Part shown: positions 16,608-24,964 of the stretch, piece by piece
Layout of the letters: the number at the start of each line of letters is the position of its first letter
Numbering within the stretch: position 1 is the stretch's first letter
From: CAIQJJ01 sp964606085
GTDB taxonomy: Bacteria > Chloroflexota > Anaerolineae > Anaerolineales > UBA4823
Assembly (NCBI GenBank): GCA_964606085.1
Contig: CAZSFD010000025.1
Location: 1-57,562 of the forward strand
DNA length: 57,562 nucleotides
Reading direction: 5' to 3'
The notes under the pieces: generated by a model
Databases searched by the model: none
The model's input: the letters and a program-made list of their open reading frames with translations, nothing else
Told to the model about the DNA's origin: nothing
Translations under genes and position numbers: made by a program

Positions 16608-17414
16608 TCAGTTTGCCGGGAGGTTTTTTGCGTGCGCGCGTACAGCATTACAACGCTCACAATCGGAACGTTTGCACAGTAAGGCCAAACGGTCAGCCGC
16701 CAATATCCCGGTGACCGTTTGCACCAGGGCGCGCAACGGAACAGCACACACCAGCGCATCACCCACGCCAACCTGGCGCGTGGCGCTTTTCAAGGGCGCA
16801 TCCAATTGACCAAAGCCATCTGAACAGCCCGGAAAAGCCGGACATTCGACCACCCCCTGCGGCGTGAGCGCCCAACGGGTGAACTGCATACGCCCGGCCA
16901 CCCGTTCGGCGTAATGGACGCTGGTATTGACGGTGTGATCCACCCCCAGGAGCAATACCCAACCCTGATCGGCGTGCAGGATGTGAATGGGAGCGAGGGG
17001 TTCGGTGAGCGATTGAGCCAGCAGGGCTTGTTCAACGCCAACGCCAGCGAAGGACAGAATGGGATGGCTGGAGCGGCGCGCTTTGGCATGCTGCCGCAGG
17101 GCTTCGGGAAGCGTGCCGATCATCTTATCCACCGGCAGGTCGGGGGTGAAAAAATCGGCCATGCGGTTGGTGTCTTTGCCACTGCCATATTCGATGGCAT
17201 TGTCCGCCGGGCCGACTTCGGGGGTAAGCATGGTTTTGTAGGTGAATGCGGGGGCGAGCAGGTGGTCAAAGGAGGCCAGCAGCGCTCCCAGCAGCGTGTC
17301 TACGCCGCCGTGGATTTCGCCAAACGAGGACATGGCCGCATGGAAAATGACCGGGCGAGTGCGATCAAGTTCGAGTTTGCGCAGGCCAGTGAGTAAATCG
17401 CGAAAGGTTAGCAT
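16608..17414 (-). CDS. AAC(3)-family N-acetyltransferase-like protein
   Basis: A 268-residue protein of the aminoglycoside 3-N-acetyltransferase (Antibiotic_NAT/YokD) fold. Signatures include HAAMSSFGEIHGG near residue 25, EYGSGKDTNRMADFF, the acetyl-CoA/active-site segment LLLGVDHTVNTSVHYAE (about 154-170) and SHPILSFAGVG. Family members acetylate amines with acetyl-CoA; many chromosomal ones are not resistance genes. The C-terminus has an extra Cys group (CKRSDCERC) that might bind metal. Only one base separates it from the upstream HAS-barrel gene, so they are co-transcribed. Substrate unknown. Confidence 0.85.
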   Translation of the reverse strand: MLTFRDLLTGLRKLELDRTRPVIFHAAMSSFGEIHGGVDTLLGALLASFDHLLAPAFTYKTMLTPEVGPADNAIEYGSGKDTNRMADFFTPDLPVDKMIGTLPEALRQHAKARRSSHPILSFAGVGVEQALLAQSLTEPLAPIHILHADQGWVLLLGVDHTVNTSVHYAERVAGRMQFTRWALTPQGVVECPAFPGCSDGFGQLDAPLKSATRQVGVGDALVCAVPLRALVQTVTGILAADRLALLCKRSDCERCNAVRAHAKNLPAN

Positions 17415-17415
17415 G

Positions 17416-18018
17416 TCAGACCACCACTTCTCCCAGGGCGCCCAGGACGCTCATCAGGGTTGGATAATCGTCGCGCAGCAGGGCGATCAGTTCTTGCATG
17501 GCCGCTTGCGCCCAATCGGGGTCGCCGCCCTGCGCATGGGCCGCACGCGTTTGCCGGATGTGGGCGGCGAGCAATTCGCCAATGGGTAAATCGGCGGCCC
17601 GCAAGATATGGCGAAAATAACCAAAACGCCCACTGCCGGTAAACTGGCGCAATTCATCGCCTTCGCAGCGGTAGATGGCATCCAGGCTGAGCGGCGGGCG
17701 AGGGGGCAACAGATGTGAGATGGCCTCGCCCTGGCGGTAGCCAACTGCCAGCACGCTCATTTCGATGGGGACGTTGCGATTTTGGCGTTGGTCGGCAATG
17801 ACATTTTCTTGCAATTGCCCGGCAGTGACCAACTGGCGCACCAGGCCGTCATCGTCAATGTGAATGTCGTGGATCAGGCCGTAGACGTGATAATCGCCGG
17901 GCAGCGAGACGCGCACCAGTGCGCCAAATTCGGGGGCGTGCGCCTGGTCAACACGGCAGCCGACGACAAAGCCGGTGGTGGAAGAGCGAAGGAGACGTCC
18001 GATTTCGAGTGGGGGCAT
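17416..18018 (-). CDS. Stand-alone HerA-type HAS-barrel protein
   Basis: A 200-residue protein. ATG 18018 is chosen because the longer frame upstream is Pro/Arg/His-rich noise overlapping nurA. Residues 1-75 (IGRLLRSSTTGFVVGCRVDQ, GALVRVSLPGDYHVYGLI) form a small beta barrel, and PPRPPLSLDAIYRCEGDELR leads into a helical part ending in LLRDDYPTLMSVLGALGE. This matches the N-terminal HAS barrel of the HerA helicase, but no Walker A or B motif and no ATPase domain follow. It sits 23 bases after nurA. It may dock NurA to a distant HerA or replace it. Fold assignment is by pattern, function is inferred. Confidence 0.65.
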   Translation of the reverse strand: MPPLEIGRLLRSSTTGFVVGCRVDQAHAPEFGALVRVSLPGDYHVYGLIHDIHIDDDGLVRQLVTAGQLQENVIADQRQNRNVPIEMSVLAVGYRQGEAISHLLPPRPPLSLDAIYRCEGDELRQFTGSGRFGYFRHILRAADLPIGELLAAHIRQTRAAHAQGGDPDWAQAAMQELIALLRDDYPTLMSVLGALGEVVV

Positions 18019-18041
18019 GGTGGCAGGTAGCAAGTAGCAGG

Positions 18042-19208
18042 TTACAAGCGGGTGCGACCGGGGAGGGATTTGGCGGATTGTTTGTAGGAGACTTCGTCTA
18101 CGGGCAGGCCGCGTTGAGAGAGTTCTGTGATGATCATTTGGGTGATTTGGGCTTGCTCTTCCAGGGTGACGACGGCGGTTTCGTGGGCGCGATGTAAAAG
18201 GTAAGGGTAAGGGCGGCTGCCCATGATCTGGCATTGATCGATCAGGGCGGCGTGTAAGGCGTTCAACTTTTCGGGCGCATCAGCCACCCAGGCAGGGATT
18301 TCAACGCGCGCCAGCCCGGGGGCATCGGGCCGGCCCACGTTCAGGTAAAAGAACCGCAGCGCCAGGCCGCCAGTATATTTTTCGGCTGATTTCGATTGTA
18401 TCTCGAAAATGGCTGAACGTTCGCCAGGGGCGAGATGGTCACGGTAGAGGGCGCGGTCGGTGATACCACGCAGGGGGCGGTAGTCGCGGATTTTTTCGAG
18501 GGATTCGCCGCTGGCGCGGGCCACTTCAAGCAGGCGGACGACGAGATCGGCACCGGGCTTATCCACGTAACCGGCGTTTGCCGCGCCGAGGCGTTGCAAA
18601 CGCAGCAGGGCATCGAGATAATCTTTGAGGCTGGCGCGATACTCGGCAGCGTTTTCGCCATCGCTGGCCCCCCACAATTCAAGCGGGCCATCGGTGAGAG
18701 CGAGGAGGGGGGCGCTGCCGCGGGCCGCCTCGGCCAGGTCGGCCAGCGCTCGGCGTTCAGCCAGGTCACGGCGCAGGGCGACGACGCTATCTGTCAGGTT
18801 GTACAGGGCTTCATCGTAAAACAGTTCACTGCGGATGGTGGGGGTGGGAGCATCGGGCAGGCCGCAGGTCATTTGGATCGTGCCGACGTTGATCAGGCCA
18901 TATTGCACGGCTGCATGGCGGTCGGGGTTGATTTGCGAGCCGTCGGCGGCCAGCAGGGTCAGGGGTGAGGGCAGTGGGGGCGGGGAGATGTGCGCCGTCA
19001 GGGGTTCGGTCAACGGCATGGCGCAACGCAATTTGTCATCGTAGCGTAAGGCCAGGGCAACCTTATGGCGCAAGGCGGGGATTTCGTCAGCGTAGTGAGT
19101 GAGCCATTCACAGGCGTTTTGGCGGGCAGCCTGGAGCAATTGGGCGCGCTGTGGGGCTTTTTCGCCCAATGTGCGCACCTGTTCAGAGACTTGTTGAAAA
19201 TCAATCAT
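18042..19208 (-). CDS. nurA: NurA-family DNA nuclease
   Basis: A 388-residue NurA-domain protein. The Mn-dependent 5'-3' nuclease of this family works with the HerA translocase in DNA end resection. Conserved blocks are in order: LLAADGSQINPDRH with catalytic D89, ALTDGPLELWG with D173, AGYVDKPGADLVVRLLE, ARVEIPAWVA, and the C-terminal YPYLLHRAHETAVV. The ATG at 19208 lies one base after the PilZ gene stop; longer frames are unsupported. HerA itself is absent from the operon, and only the barrel protein follows. Confidence 0.88.
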   Translation of the reverse strand: MIDFQQVSEQVRTLGEKAPQRAQLLQAARQNACEWLTHYADEIPALRHKVALALRYDDKLRCAMPLTEPLTAHISPPPLPSPLTLLAADGSQINPDRHAAVQYGLINVGTIQMTCGLPDAPTPTIRSELFYDEALYNLTDSVVALRRDLAERRALADLAEAARGSAPLLALTDGPLELWGASDGENAAEYRASLKDYLDALLRLQRLGAANAGYVDKPGADLVVRLLEVARASGESLEKIRDYRPLRGITDRALYRDHLAPGERSAIFEIQSKSAEKYTGGLALRFFYLNVGRPDAPGLARVEIPAWVADAPEKLNALHAALIDQCQIMGSRPYPYLLHRAHETAVVTLEEQAQITQMIITELSQRGLPVDEVSYKQSAKSLPGRTRL

Positions 19209-19209
19209 G

Positions 19210-19971
19210 TCAGGAGAGGGGGCCGGTCTTTTTGCGCGGTTTGGTGCGCAAGATTTCATATTTATCGCGCAATTCCAGCAATAGTTCTTCCTGGCGGGTG
19301 GCAATGAACTGACGCAGTTTCATTTCGGATTCCGACCCCGGCTGCAATTTGAGGCCAATGCGATGGGTAAACTTGCCACGCTCCTGCACACTGGCAACCG
19401 CGCCGCGGAAGTGAAGCTGTTGGCCGGGCGATAGCTGCACATCTACCATCACTTCTGAATTGATATCGAATGCCAATTGCCCAGACTGATAAGCGGCAAA
19501 GGTGACAATGCCCACCCCATTCATCGAAACATCGGCCAGAATACCTGGAATGCGCCGCCCACTGCCGTTATAGACTTCCGCATCTGCCGGCTCTTTGGGT
19601 GCAACCCGCACGGTCATGCGGTTACCCACCGAACTGGTAGCCAGGTCGAAACCGGTCATGCGCACTTCTCGCGAGGCCACGTCTACTTCGATACAACGGG
19701 CATGCAACATGCCAGGCAGTTGGTCGCTTTGCAGGTAGGTGTATTGGTCTTCATCCATGCAGACCAACTGATATTCATGCACAATGGCGCTGACCACCTG
19801 GGCTTCCACGCTCAAAATGCGTCCTTCATAGTTGATCGGGATGCCGTGATAGGTATTGAAAAATTTAATCGGACGGCCCTGTCGGGCGATTTCACCGATC
19901 CGTTGGAGAAAACCAGTACCAGCCATGTTGATCCTGTAAGGAGTAGGGCGAAATGAACTTCGTTCTGCCAT
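19210..19971 (-). CDS. PilZ-domain (YcgR-like) c-di-GMP-binding protein
   Basis: A 253-residue cytoplasmic protein. The N-terminal half (about 20-115, including GRPIKFFNTYHGIPINYEGR and HEYQLVCMDEDQYTYLQSD) resembles the YcgR N-domain. The PilZ domain begins at NRMTVRV (the RxxxR motif) and contains DVSMNGVGI (D/NxSxxG), so both c-di-GMP-binding motifs are intact. The first ATG (19971) overlaps the P-type ATPase stop as TAATG; an internal ATG at 19926 with AGGA upstream is an equally possible start. Its role may be c-di-GMP control of motility, surface or operon partners. Confidence 0.85.
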   Translation of the reverse strand: MAERSSFRPTPYRINMAGTGFLQRIGEIARQGRPIKFFNTYHGIPINYEGRILSVEAQVVSAIVHEYQLVCMDEDQYTYLQSDQLPGMLHARCIEVDVASREVRMTGFDLATSSVGNRMTVRVAPKEPADAEVYNGSGRRIPGILADVSMNGVGIVTFAAYQSGQLAFDINSEVMVDVQLSPGQQLHFRGAVASVQERGKFTHRIGLKLQPGSESEMKLRQFIATRQEELLLELRDKYEILRTKPRKKTGPLS

Positions 19972-22817
19972 TAATGGTCACGACGGCGCAAAAAGGCTTT
20001 GGTGATTTCTTCGGCCAAGGCGGGGATGAGCGCAAAGCCTACCACGACAGCCCATTCTACCGGGGCAAGAAAATGCGTGTCGAAGATGCCCTGCAAGAAT
20101 GGCACGTTGACCACCAGCAGCACCAATAGCAGCGACAAACCCACGGCATATTGCATATACCGGTTCGAGAAGATGCCTATGCTGAAAACCGATTCGCGTT
20201 CGGAGCGCACCGTGTAAGCTCGGAATAACTCGCACAACGAAAGGGTGACGAAGGCCATCGTTTCTGCTGTTTTCACATCTACACCGCGCCAGTCGTATTC
20301 GAGCAGGAATTTCAGCGGGTTGATCCCATCGGGTATGCCATCGCCAGTGTTGAGATGCCACATCAGGCCCAATAAAAACGCGCCCAACACAGCCCCGGTT
20401 TGGGCGAAGGTCTGGATCAGGATGCCGGTGCGCATCGAGCCATTGATGATCGGTTCGTCGGTGGGGCGCGGCTTGCGCTTCATAATGCCGGGGTCGCCTT
20501 TTTCCATGGCCAAGGCCAGGGCGGGAGCGCCATCGGTGACGAGGTTGAGCCACAGCAGTTGGATCACGGTCAGCGGCATGGGCAGCCCGGCCAATGTTGC
20601 CAGGAAGATGATGGCAATCTCGGCCACATTGGAAGAGAGCAAGAAAAAGACGAACTTACGGATGTTATCGTAGATGATGCGCCCCTGCTCTACGGCGGCG
20701 ACGATGCTGGCGTAGTTATCGTCGGTCAGCACCATATCGGCGCTTTCTTTGGCTACATCAGTGCCGGTGATGCCCATGGCCACGCCAATATCGGCGGCCT
20801 TGATCGAGGGGGCGTCGTTGACGCCATCGCCCGTCATGGCGACAACTTCGTTGTTAGCGCGCAACGCCTGGACGATGCGCAGCTTGTGTTCCGGCGAGAC
20901 ACGGGCGAAGACGTCAGTGCGTTCCACTTCGCTGACCAGTTGCTTGTCATCAATTTTGTCCAGGTCTGCCCCAGTCAACACCTGATGGCCGGGGCGCAGC
21001 AGGCCGATGGTCTCGGCGATGGCGCGGGCGGTGTTGGGGAAGTCGCCGGTGATCATAATCGTGCGGATGCCGGCTTGGGTGGCATTTTGCAGCGCCGGGG
21101 CCACCTCGGGCCGGGCGGGATCGATCATGCCGACCAATCCACAGAAAATGAGTTCAGATTCAATGGCGGCAATATCGTTGAGATCGGGGATTTCTGCCAC
21201 GACTTTATAGGCCACGCCCAATACCCGCAAAGCCTCCTGGGTCATGGCGTCGTTGGCAGCCAGGATGCGCATGCGCTGATCGTCATTCAAGGGCGCCGGG
21301 GTATCATCCATCTTTTGGTAGTGATTGCACAAACCCAGCACCATATCGGGCGCGCCCTTGACCGCCACCACATAGCCCTTGTAGCGGCGCTGCTCGTCGA
21401 AAGGAGAAATGTCTTCGGGGTGCGGGTCTTTGATGTGGTGGACGGTGATCATGCGCTTGCGCCCCGAATCAAAGGGGATTTCCTCCACGCGCGGGTAAGC
21501 CTGGTTCAACGGACGGGGCAGCGCACCGGCTTTGGCGGCGGCCACCAGCAGCGCGCCTTCGGTGGGGTCGCCAATCATGCGGTAGGTCTGTGCGCCATCC
21601 GATTCGCCAGAGATTTCCATCTCGGCATCGTTGTTGAGCGCCCCCACCCACAACGAGGTCATCATCGCCTGATAATCAACCAGCGCAATTTTCTTGCCAT
21701 CCTCCAGGAAATCGCCTTGCAGCACGCGGCCAGGATTGGTGACGCTGATGAATTTGCCATCGGCCCACAGGCGGGTGACGGTCATCTCGTTTTGCGTCAG
21801 GGTGCCGGTTTTATCGGAACAGATGGTGGTGGTAGAACCGAGCGTTTCTACCGACGACAGGCGGCGGATCAGGGCGTGGCGGTGGATCATTTCACGCATC
21901 CCCAGGGCCAGGCTGATCGTCACCACAGCAGGCAGGCCCTCTGGCACGGCGGCAATTGCCAGGCCGACGGCCAGCATGAACATCTCCAGCGGTTCGTGGC
22001 CGCGCAGCCAGCCCACCGCGAAGACCACCGCACAGATCGCCAGCGCGGCCACGCCCAAGGTCTTGCCCAGTTGATCGAGGCGCTTTTGCAGCGGCGTTTG
22101 CTCTTCATCCACGCTTTGCAGCATGGTGGCGATCAGGCCGATCTGGGTGCGCATGCCCGTCGAGGTGACCACGCCGCGCCCGCGCCCGTAATTGACCACC
22201 GTGCCCATGAAGGCGGTGTTTTTGCGGTCGCCCAGCGGTACGTTGGCTGCCAGGTTGATGTTGGCATCCTTCTGCACCGGCACCGATTCGCCCGTCAGGG
22301 CGGCTTCTTCCACGCGCAAGTTAATCGCTTCGAGCAGACGCACATCTGCCGGGATGAAGTTGCCCGCCTCCAGGAAGACGATATCGCCCGGCACCAACGA
22401 GCCAGCCGAGACAGTCTGCCGGCTGCCCTCGCGCAACACCTGGGCATCGGGAGCGGCCATTTTCTTGAGCGCCGCCAGGGCTTCTTCAGCGCGGCGTTCC
22501 TGCACAATGCCGAGGATGGCGTTGAGCAACACGATGGCGATGATGGCGGCGGCTTCTTCCCATTCGCTCAAGAAGGCCGAAATCAACGCCGCCACAATCA
22601 GCAAAATCACCACAAAGTTATTGAATTGTTCAAAGAGCAGTTGTAAAAATGTGGGGCGCGGGGCTTCTTTCAGTTGGTTAGGGCCGTATTGTTCCAGGCG
22701 TTTGGCTACTTCGGCAGATGAAAGGCCCTGGTCTGGCGGGGTAGCCAGTTGCGTCAGGATTTCATCAGCCCGCAAGGCGTGCCAGGTTTGTTGGGTTTCG
22801 GGGGAGGGAGAGGTCAT
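19971..22817 (-). CDS. P-type cation-transporting ATPase (P2A, calcium-type)
   Basis: A 948-residue integral membrane pump. The N-terminal cation-ATPase domain (LTQLATPPDQGLSSAEVAKR) is followed by the actuator TGESVPV, the P2 signature VPEGLPAVVTISLALG, the phosphorylation site D335 in CSDKTGTLTQNEM, the ATP-binding KGAPD and the hinge MTGDGVNDAPS, then the six C-terminal membrane helices. PEGLP with the closing cation-ATPase C domain fits Ca2+ or related divalent export. The ATG at 22817 has GGAG upstream; the earlier in-frame ATG lacks an RBS. It heads the six-gene operon. Confidence 0.92.
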   Translation of the reverse strand: MTSPSPETQQTWHALRADEILTQLATPPDQGLSSAEVAKRLEQYGPNQLKEAPRPTFLQLLFEQFNNFVVILLIVAALISAFLSEWEEAAAIIAIVLLNAILGIVQERRAEEALAALKKMAAPDAQVLREGSRQTVSAGSLVPGDIVFLEAGNFIPADVRLLEAINLRVEEAALTGESVPVQKDANINLAANVPLGDRKNTAFMGTVVNYGRGRGVVTSTGMRTQIGLIATMLQSVDEEQTPLQKRLDQLGKTLGVAALAICAVVFAVGWLRGHEPLEMFMLAVGLAIAAVPEGLPAVVTISLALGMREMIHRHALIRRLSSVETLGSTTTICSDKTGTLTQNEMTVTRLWADGKFISVTNPGRVLQGDFLEDGKKIALVDYQAMMTSLWVGALNNDAEMEISGESDGAQTYRMIGDPTEGALLVAAAKAGALPRPLNQAYPRVEEIPFDSGRKRMITVHHIKDPHPEDISPFDEQRRYKGYVVAVKGAPDMVLGLCNHYQKMDDTPAPLNDDQRMRILAANDAMTQEALRVLGVAYKVVAEIPDLNDIAAIESELIFCGLVGMIDPARPEVAPALQNATQAGIRTIMITGDFPNTARAIAETIGLLRPGHQVLTGADLDKIDDKQLVSEVERTDVFARVSPEHKLRIVQALRANNEVVAMTGDGVNDAPSIKAADIGVAMGITGTDVAKESADMVLTDDNYASIVAAVEQGRIIYDNIRKFVFFLLSSNVAEIAIIFLATLAGLPMPLTVIQLLWLNLVTDGAPALALAMEKGDPGIMKRKPRPTDEPIINGSMRTGILIQTFAQTGAVLGAFLLGLMWHLNTGDGIPDGINPLKFLLEYDWRGVDVKTAETMAFVTLSLCELFRAYTVRSERESVFSIGIFSNRYMQYAVGLSLLLVLLVVNVPFLQGIFDTHFLAPVEWAVVVGFALIPALAEEITKAFLRRRDH

Positions 22818-22857
22818 GAAGGCTCCGTGATGGGAATTGGATGGCATGATGTGGGCG

Positions 22858-22880
22858 GTGAACCGTCAGACAGGGTTCAC
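22858..22880 (-). promoter_or_regulatory. Small leader hairpin of the ATPase operon
   Basis: GTGAACC (22858-22864) pairs with GGTTCAC (22874-22880) in the short leader between the promoter and the ATG at 22817. Confidence 0.35.
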
Positions 22881-22898
22881 AGGCTGCCGAACGCGGCG

Positions 22899-22926
22899 AT
22901 TATAGCATCAGTAGATAAAAATCAAA
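22899..22926 (-). promoter_or_regulatory. Promoter of the ATPase-PilZ-NurA operon
   Basis: Minus strand: TTTGAT, 16 bases, then TATAAT (22899-22904). The -10 is perfect; the -35 is weaker. Confidence 0.55.
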
Positions 22927-22944
22927 CCCTTAGGGTCTTGGTGG

Positions 22945-23871
22945 CTAACGCGCGCGGTAAGCCAGGAACAGGTCGCCTTCGGTCACTTGCAAAGCGAGCA
23001 AGAAAAAGTTCTTGGGACGCAGGATTTCGTCGTTGACGTAACGGGTGATAGCCGCCGACAGGCTTTCAGGCGTAAAGAGCAGGCGGGCGGGCCAGTTCAG
23101 CGCCAGCGATTTCACAAGCAGGCCGCCGTTGCCATCCACACGAAAATCACCGCTGATCTCGATGGGCAGGAAAAGCCAATATGTTTCGAGATGCAAGGCG
23201 TCCTGATCAAAGGTGACCTGACCGTCTTTCAGCGCAAACGATTCGCTCCACAACGGCGCGAGCAGCGTGTTAGCCCGGTTCTGGCTGACGCTCACGGTTT
23301 GCACCGGGCCAGAATAGATGGCGATGGTAAAGGTCTGCCCAATGTGATCTTCGATCTGTTCGAGCAGCATCCGTTCGATGGGCGGACGAACCACGAAGAA
23401 ATGCAGCAATGGCAGGCCCACCAACAACAGGAGCAGGATGCCCAGGCAGCCGATCCCCAGGCAGCGCGGGTGCCAACGGCGCGAGGTGGCTTTCGGGGCT
23501 GGCAGGGTTTCGACCGGCCTGGTTTCGACTGGGAGACTCTCTCCCCGCTCAACCAGCGGGGTTTCAACAAGGAGATTCTCTCCCCGCTCAACCCGCGAAG
23601 AGTCCGCCGGTCGAGTTTGTCGAGACCCGGTTTCGGCAGGCCTGGTTTCGACTGGGAGACTCTCTCCCCGCTCAACCCGCCGGGTTTCGACGGGGAGATT
23701 CTCTCCCCGCTCAACCGGCGCTGATGCCGCCAACATCGCATCCACATCTTCGGGAGAAAGCTGCTTGGGCGGCTCTGGCTCGGCAGCATTGCGCAGCAAC
23801 GTGCCGCACAGTGAGCAAAATTCCTGCGCATCAGGATTATCTTTCGAGCAGATCGGGCAGCGAATACTCAT
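22945..23871 (-). CDS. Zinc-ribbon, single-pass membrane protein with repeat linker
   Basis: A 308-residue protein, function unknown. Residues 1-27 are a zinc ribbon (IRCPICSKDN...FCSLCGTLL, two C-x2-C pairs). Residues about 45-125 are a repeated linker built from VERGESLPVETR-like units of about 13 residues. A membrane segment lies at about 140-165 (GIGCLGILLLLLVGLPLLHFF). The rest is an extracytoplasmic beta-rich domain (SGDFRVDGNGGLLVKSLALN, PARLLFTPESLSAAITRYVN). ATG 23871 has GAGG upstream. It lies 12 bases after the permease stop and could be read with the transporter operon. The repeat DNA looks inserted. Confidence 0.7.
   Translation of the reverse strand: MSIRCPICSKDNPDAQEFCSLCGTLLRNAAEPEPPKQLSPEDVDAMLAASAPVERGENLPVETRRVERGESLPVETRPAETGSRQTRPADSSRVERGENLLVETPLVERGESLPVETRPVETLPAPKATSRRWHPRCLGIGCLGILLLLLVGLPLLHFFVVRPPIERMLLEQIEDHIGQTFTIAIYSGPVQTVSVSQNRANTLLAPLWSESFALKDGQVTFDQDALHLETYWLFLPIEISGDFRVDGNGGLLVKSLALNWPARLLFTPESLSAAITRYVNDEILRPKNFFLLALQVTEGDLFLAYRAR
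23531..23715. repeat. In-frame palindromic repeats inside the zinc-ribbon gene
   Basis: Four copies of a unit centred on CTCTCCCCGCTCAAC lie at about 23531-23553, 23571-23592, 23653-23676 and 23692-23715, spaced by about 40, 82 and 39 bases. The best unit contains GGGGAGA/TCTCCCC arms three bases apart. The copies are a multiple of three apart in effect, so the reading frame is kept and they appear as VERGE(S/N)LPVETR in the protein. Confidence 0.8.
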
Positions 23872-23882
23872 ATCAGCCTCGC

Positions 23883-24962
23883 TCAATTCTTTTCATACGC
23901 CTGACCATCGGCAGCCGGCGGCACGGCGCGGCCCACCACACCGGTCAACACCAGAATGGTCAAAATATAGGGCAGCATCTGCGGGATTTGCGAGGGGATG
24001 TCGGGCCGGTAGATACTGACCGTTGTCGTGACGCTGGTGCCCATGCCAAAGATCAGCGCCCCAATCAGCGCCCCAAAGGGCGACCACTTGCCAAAGATCA
24101 TCGCCGCCAGGCCGATAAAGCCCAGGCCGTTGGTCATCAGCGGGTTGAACACGTCCACCGCTTCGAGCGTGAACCACGCCCCGCCCAGGCCAGCGATCAA
24201 CCCGCCGATCCACACGTTGGCGTAACGGGTGAAATAGACGTTGATGCCCAGCGTATCGGCAGCCCGCGGATGCTCGCCGACGGCCCGCGTACGCAACCCC
24301 CAGGGAGTGAAAAACAAGACATAATTCAGCACCACCACCAGGATCATCATCACGTAGGTAAGCGGCTGCTGATTGAACAAAATCGGCCCGATGATGGGAA
24401 GGTCGGCCAGGAAGGGAATTGGCAGCTTGGGAAATGTCCCCGGCCCGGCGGGCAAATTTTCGGCCAGAAATTGACGGTAGCAGTAGCCCGTCACACCAAT
24501 CGCCAGGATATTGATCACCGTGCCGCTGATGATCTGATCGGCTTTGAAACGGATCGAGACGACCGAATGCAGCATCGCCAGCAGCAGCGCCGCCGCCAAC
24601 GCCAGCAGCAACGCCAGCCACCGGCTGGCATTGCCGGCGGCGGCTGGCCCCAACACCCCTTGCAGTCCTTGGAATGCAAACAAGTTAACGGCATAGGCCA
24701 CCATGGCCGCCATCAACATCTTGCCTTCGATGCCAATATCCACCACCCCCGCCCGCTCGCAGATCACCCCGCACAGGGCGGCGAAGGCGATGGGCGTCGC
24801 GACGCGCAAGGTCTGCGCCAGCGTATCCACCACGCAGCGCTGATCGCACTTGCCGCCGATCACCAGGTTCAGCAGCGCCCACGCCGCCACCAGGCCAATT
24901 AGCGAGAAAAGCCACGTCAGGGCCGAGCGAAACCATTTGGGTTGTCCAGTTCTTGTTTTCAT
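23883..24962 (-). CDS. Nucleoside ABC transporter permease 2 (YufQ/NupQ-like)
   Basis: A 359-residue BPD_transp_2-family permease with about nine to ten membrane segments. ERAGVVDIGIEGKMLMAAMV near residue 70 is the hallmark of the nucleoside/simple-sugar branch, and GEHPRAADTLGINV is the cytoplasmic coupling loop. ATG 24962 is two bases after the stop of the first permease, so they form a coupled pair that builds the membrane channel of the BMP transporter. A longer upstream frame overlapping the first permease is spurious. Confidence 0.92.
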   Translation of the reverse strand: MKTRTGQPKWFRSALTWLFSLIGLVAAWALLNLVIGGKCDQRCVVDTLAQTLRVATPIAFAALCGVICERAGVVDIGIEGKMLMAAMVAYAVNLFAFQGLQGVLGPAAAGNASRWLALLLALAAALLLAMLHSVVSIRFKADQIISGTVINILAIGVTGYCYRQFLAENLPAGPGTFPKLPIPFLADLPIIGPILFNQQPLTYVMMILVVVLNYVLFFTPWGLRTRAVGEHPRAADTLGINVYFTRYANVWIGGLIAGLGGAWFTLEAVDVFNPLMTNGLGFIGLAAMIFGKWSPFGALIGALIFGMGTSVTTTVSIYRPDIPSQIPQMLPYILTILVLTGVVGRAVPPAADGQAYEKN

Positions 24963-24964
24963 CA

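Noticed and set aside
16608..17414. Acquired aminoglycoside resistance gene
   Set aside because: The family fold is present but it is embedded in a chromosomal operon with no mobile element; resistance cannot be claimed.
17416..18234. 272-residue version of the HAS-barrel protein
   Set aside because: The first 72 residues are Pro/Arg/His-rich out-of-frame nurA sequence; ATG 18018 gives the natural start.
20400..22646. 748-residue plus-strand frame
   Set aside because: Antisense shadow of the P-type ATPase gene, low-complexity His/Gln/Gly composition.
23531..23715. Possible CRISPR array
   Set aside because: Only four imperfect units, irregular spacing, no unique spacers of constant length, and located inside a coding frame.
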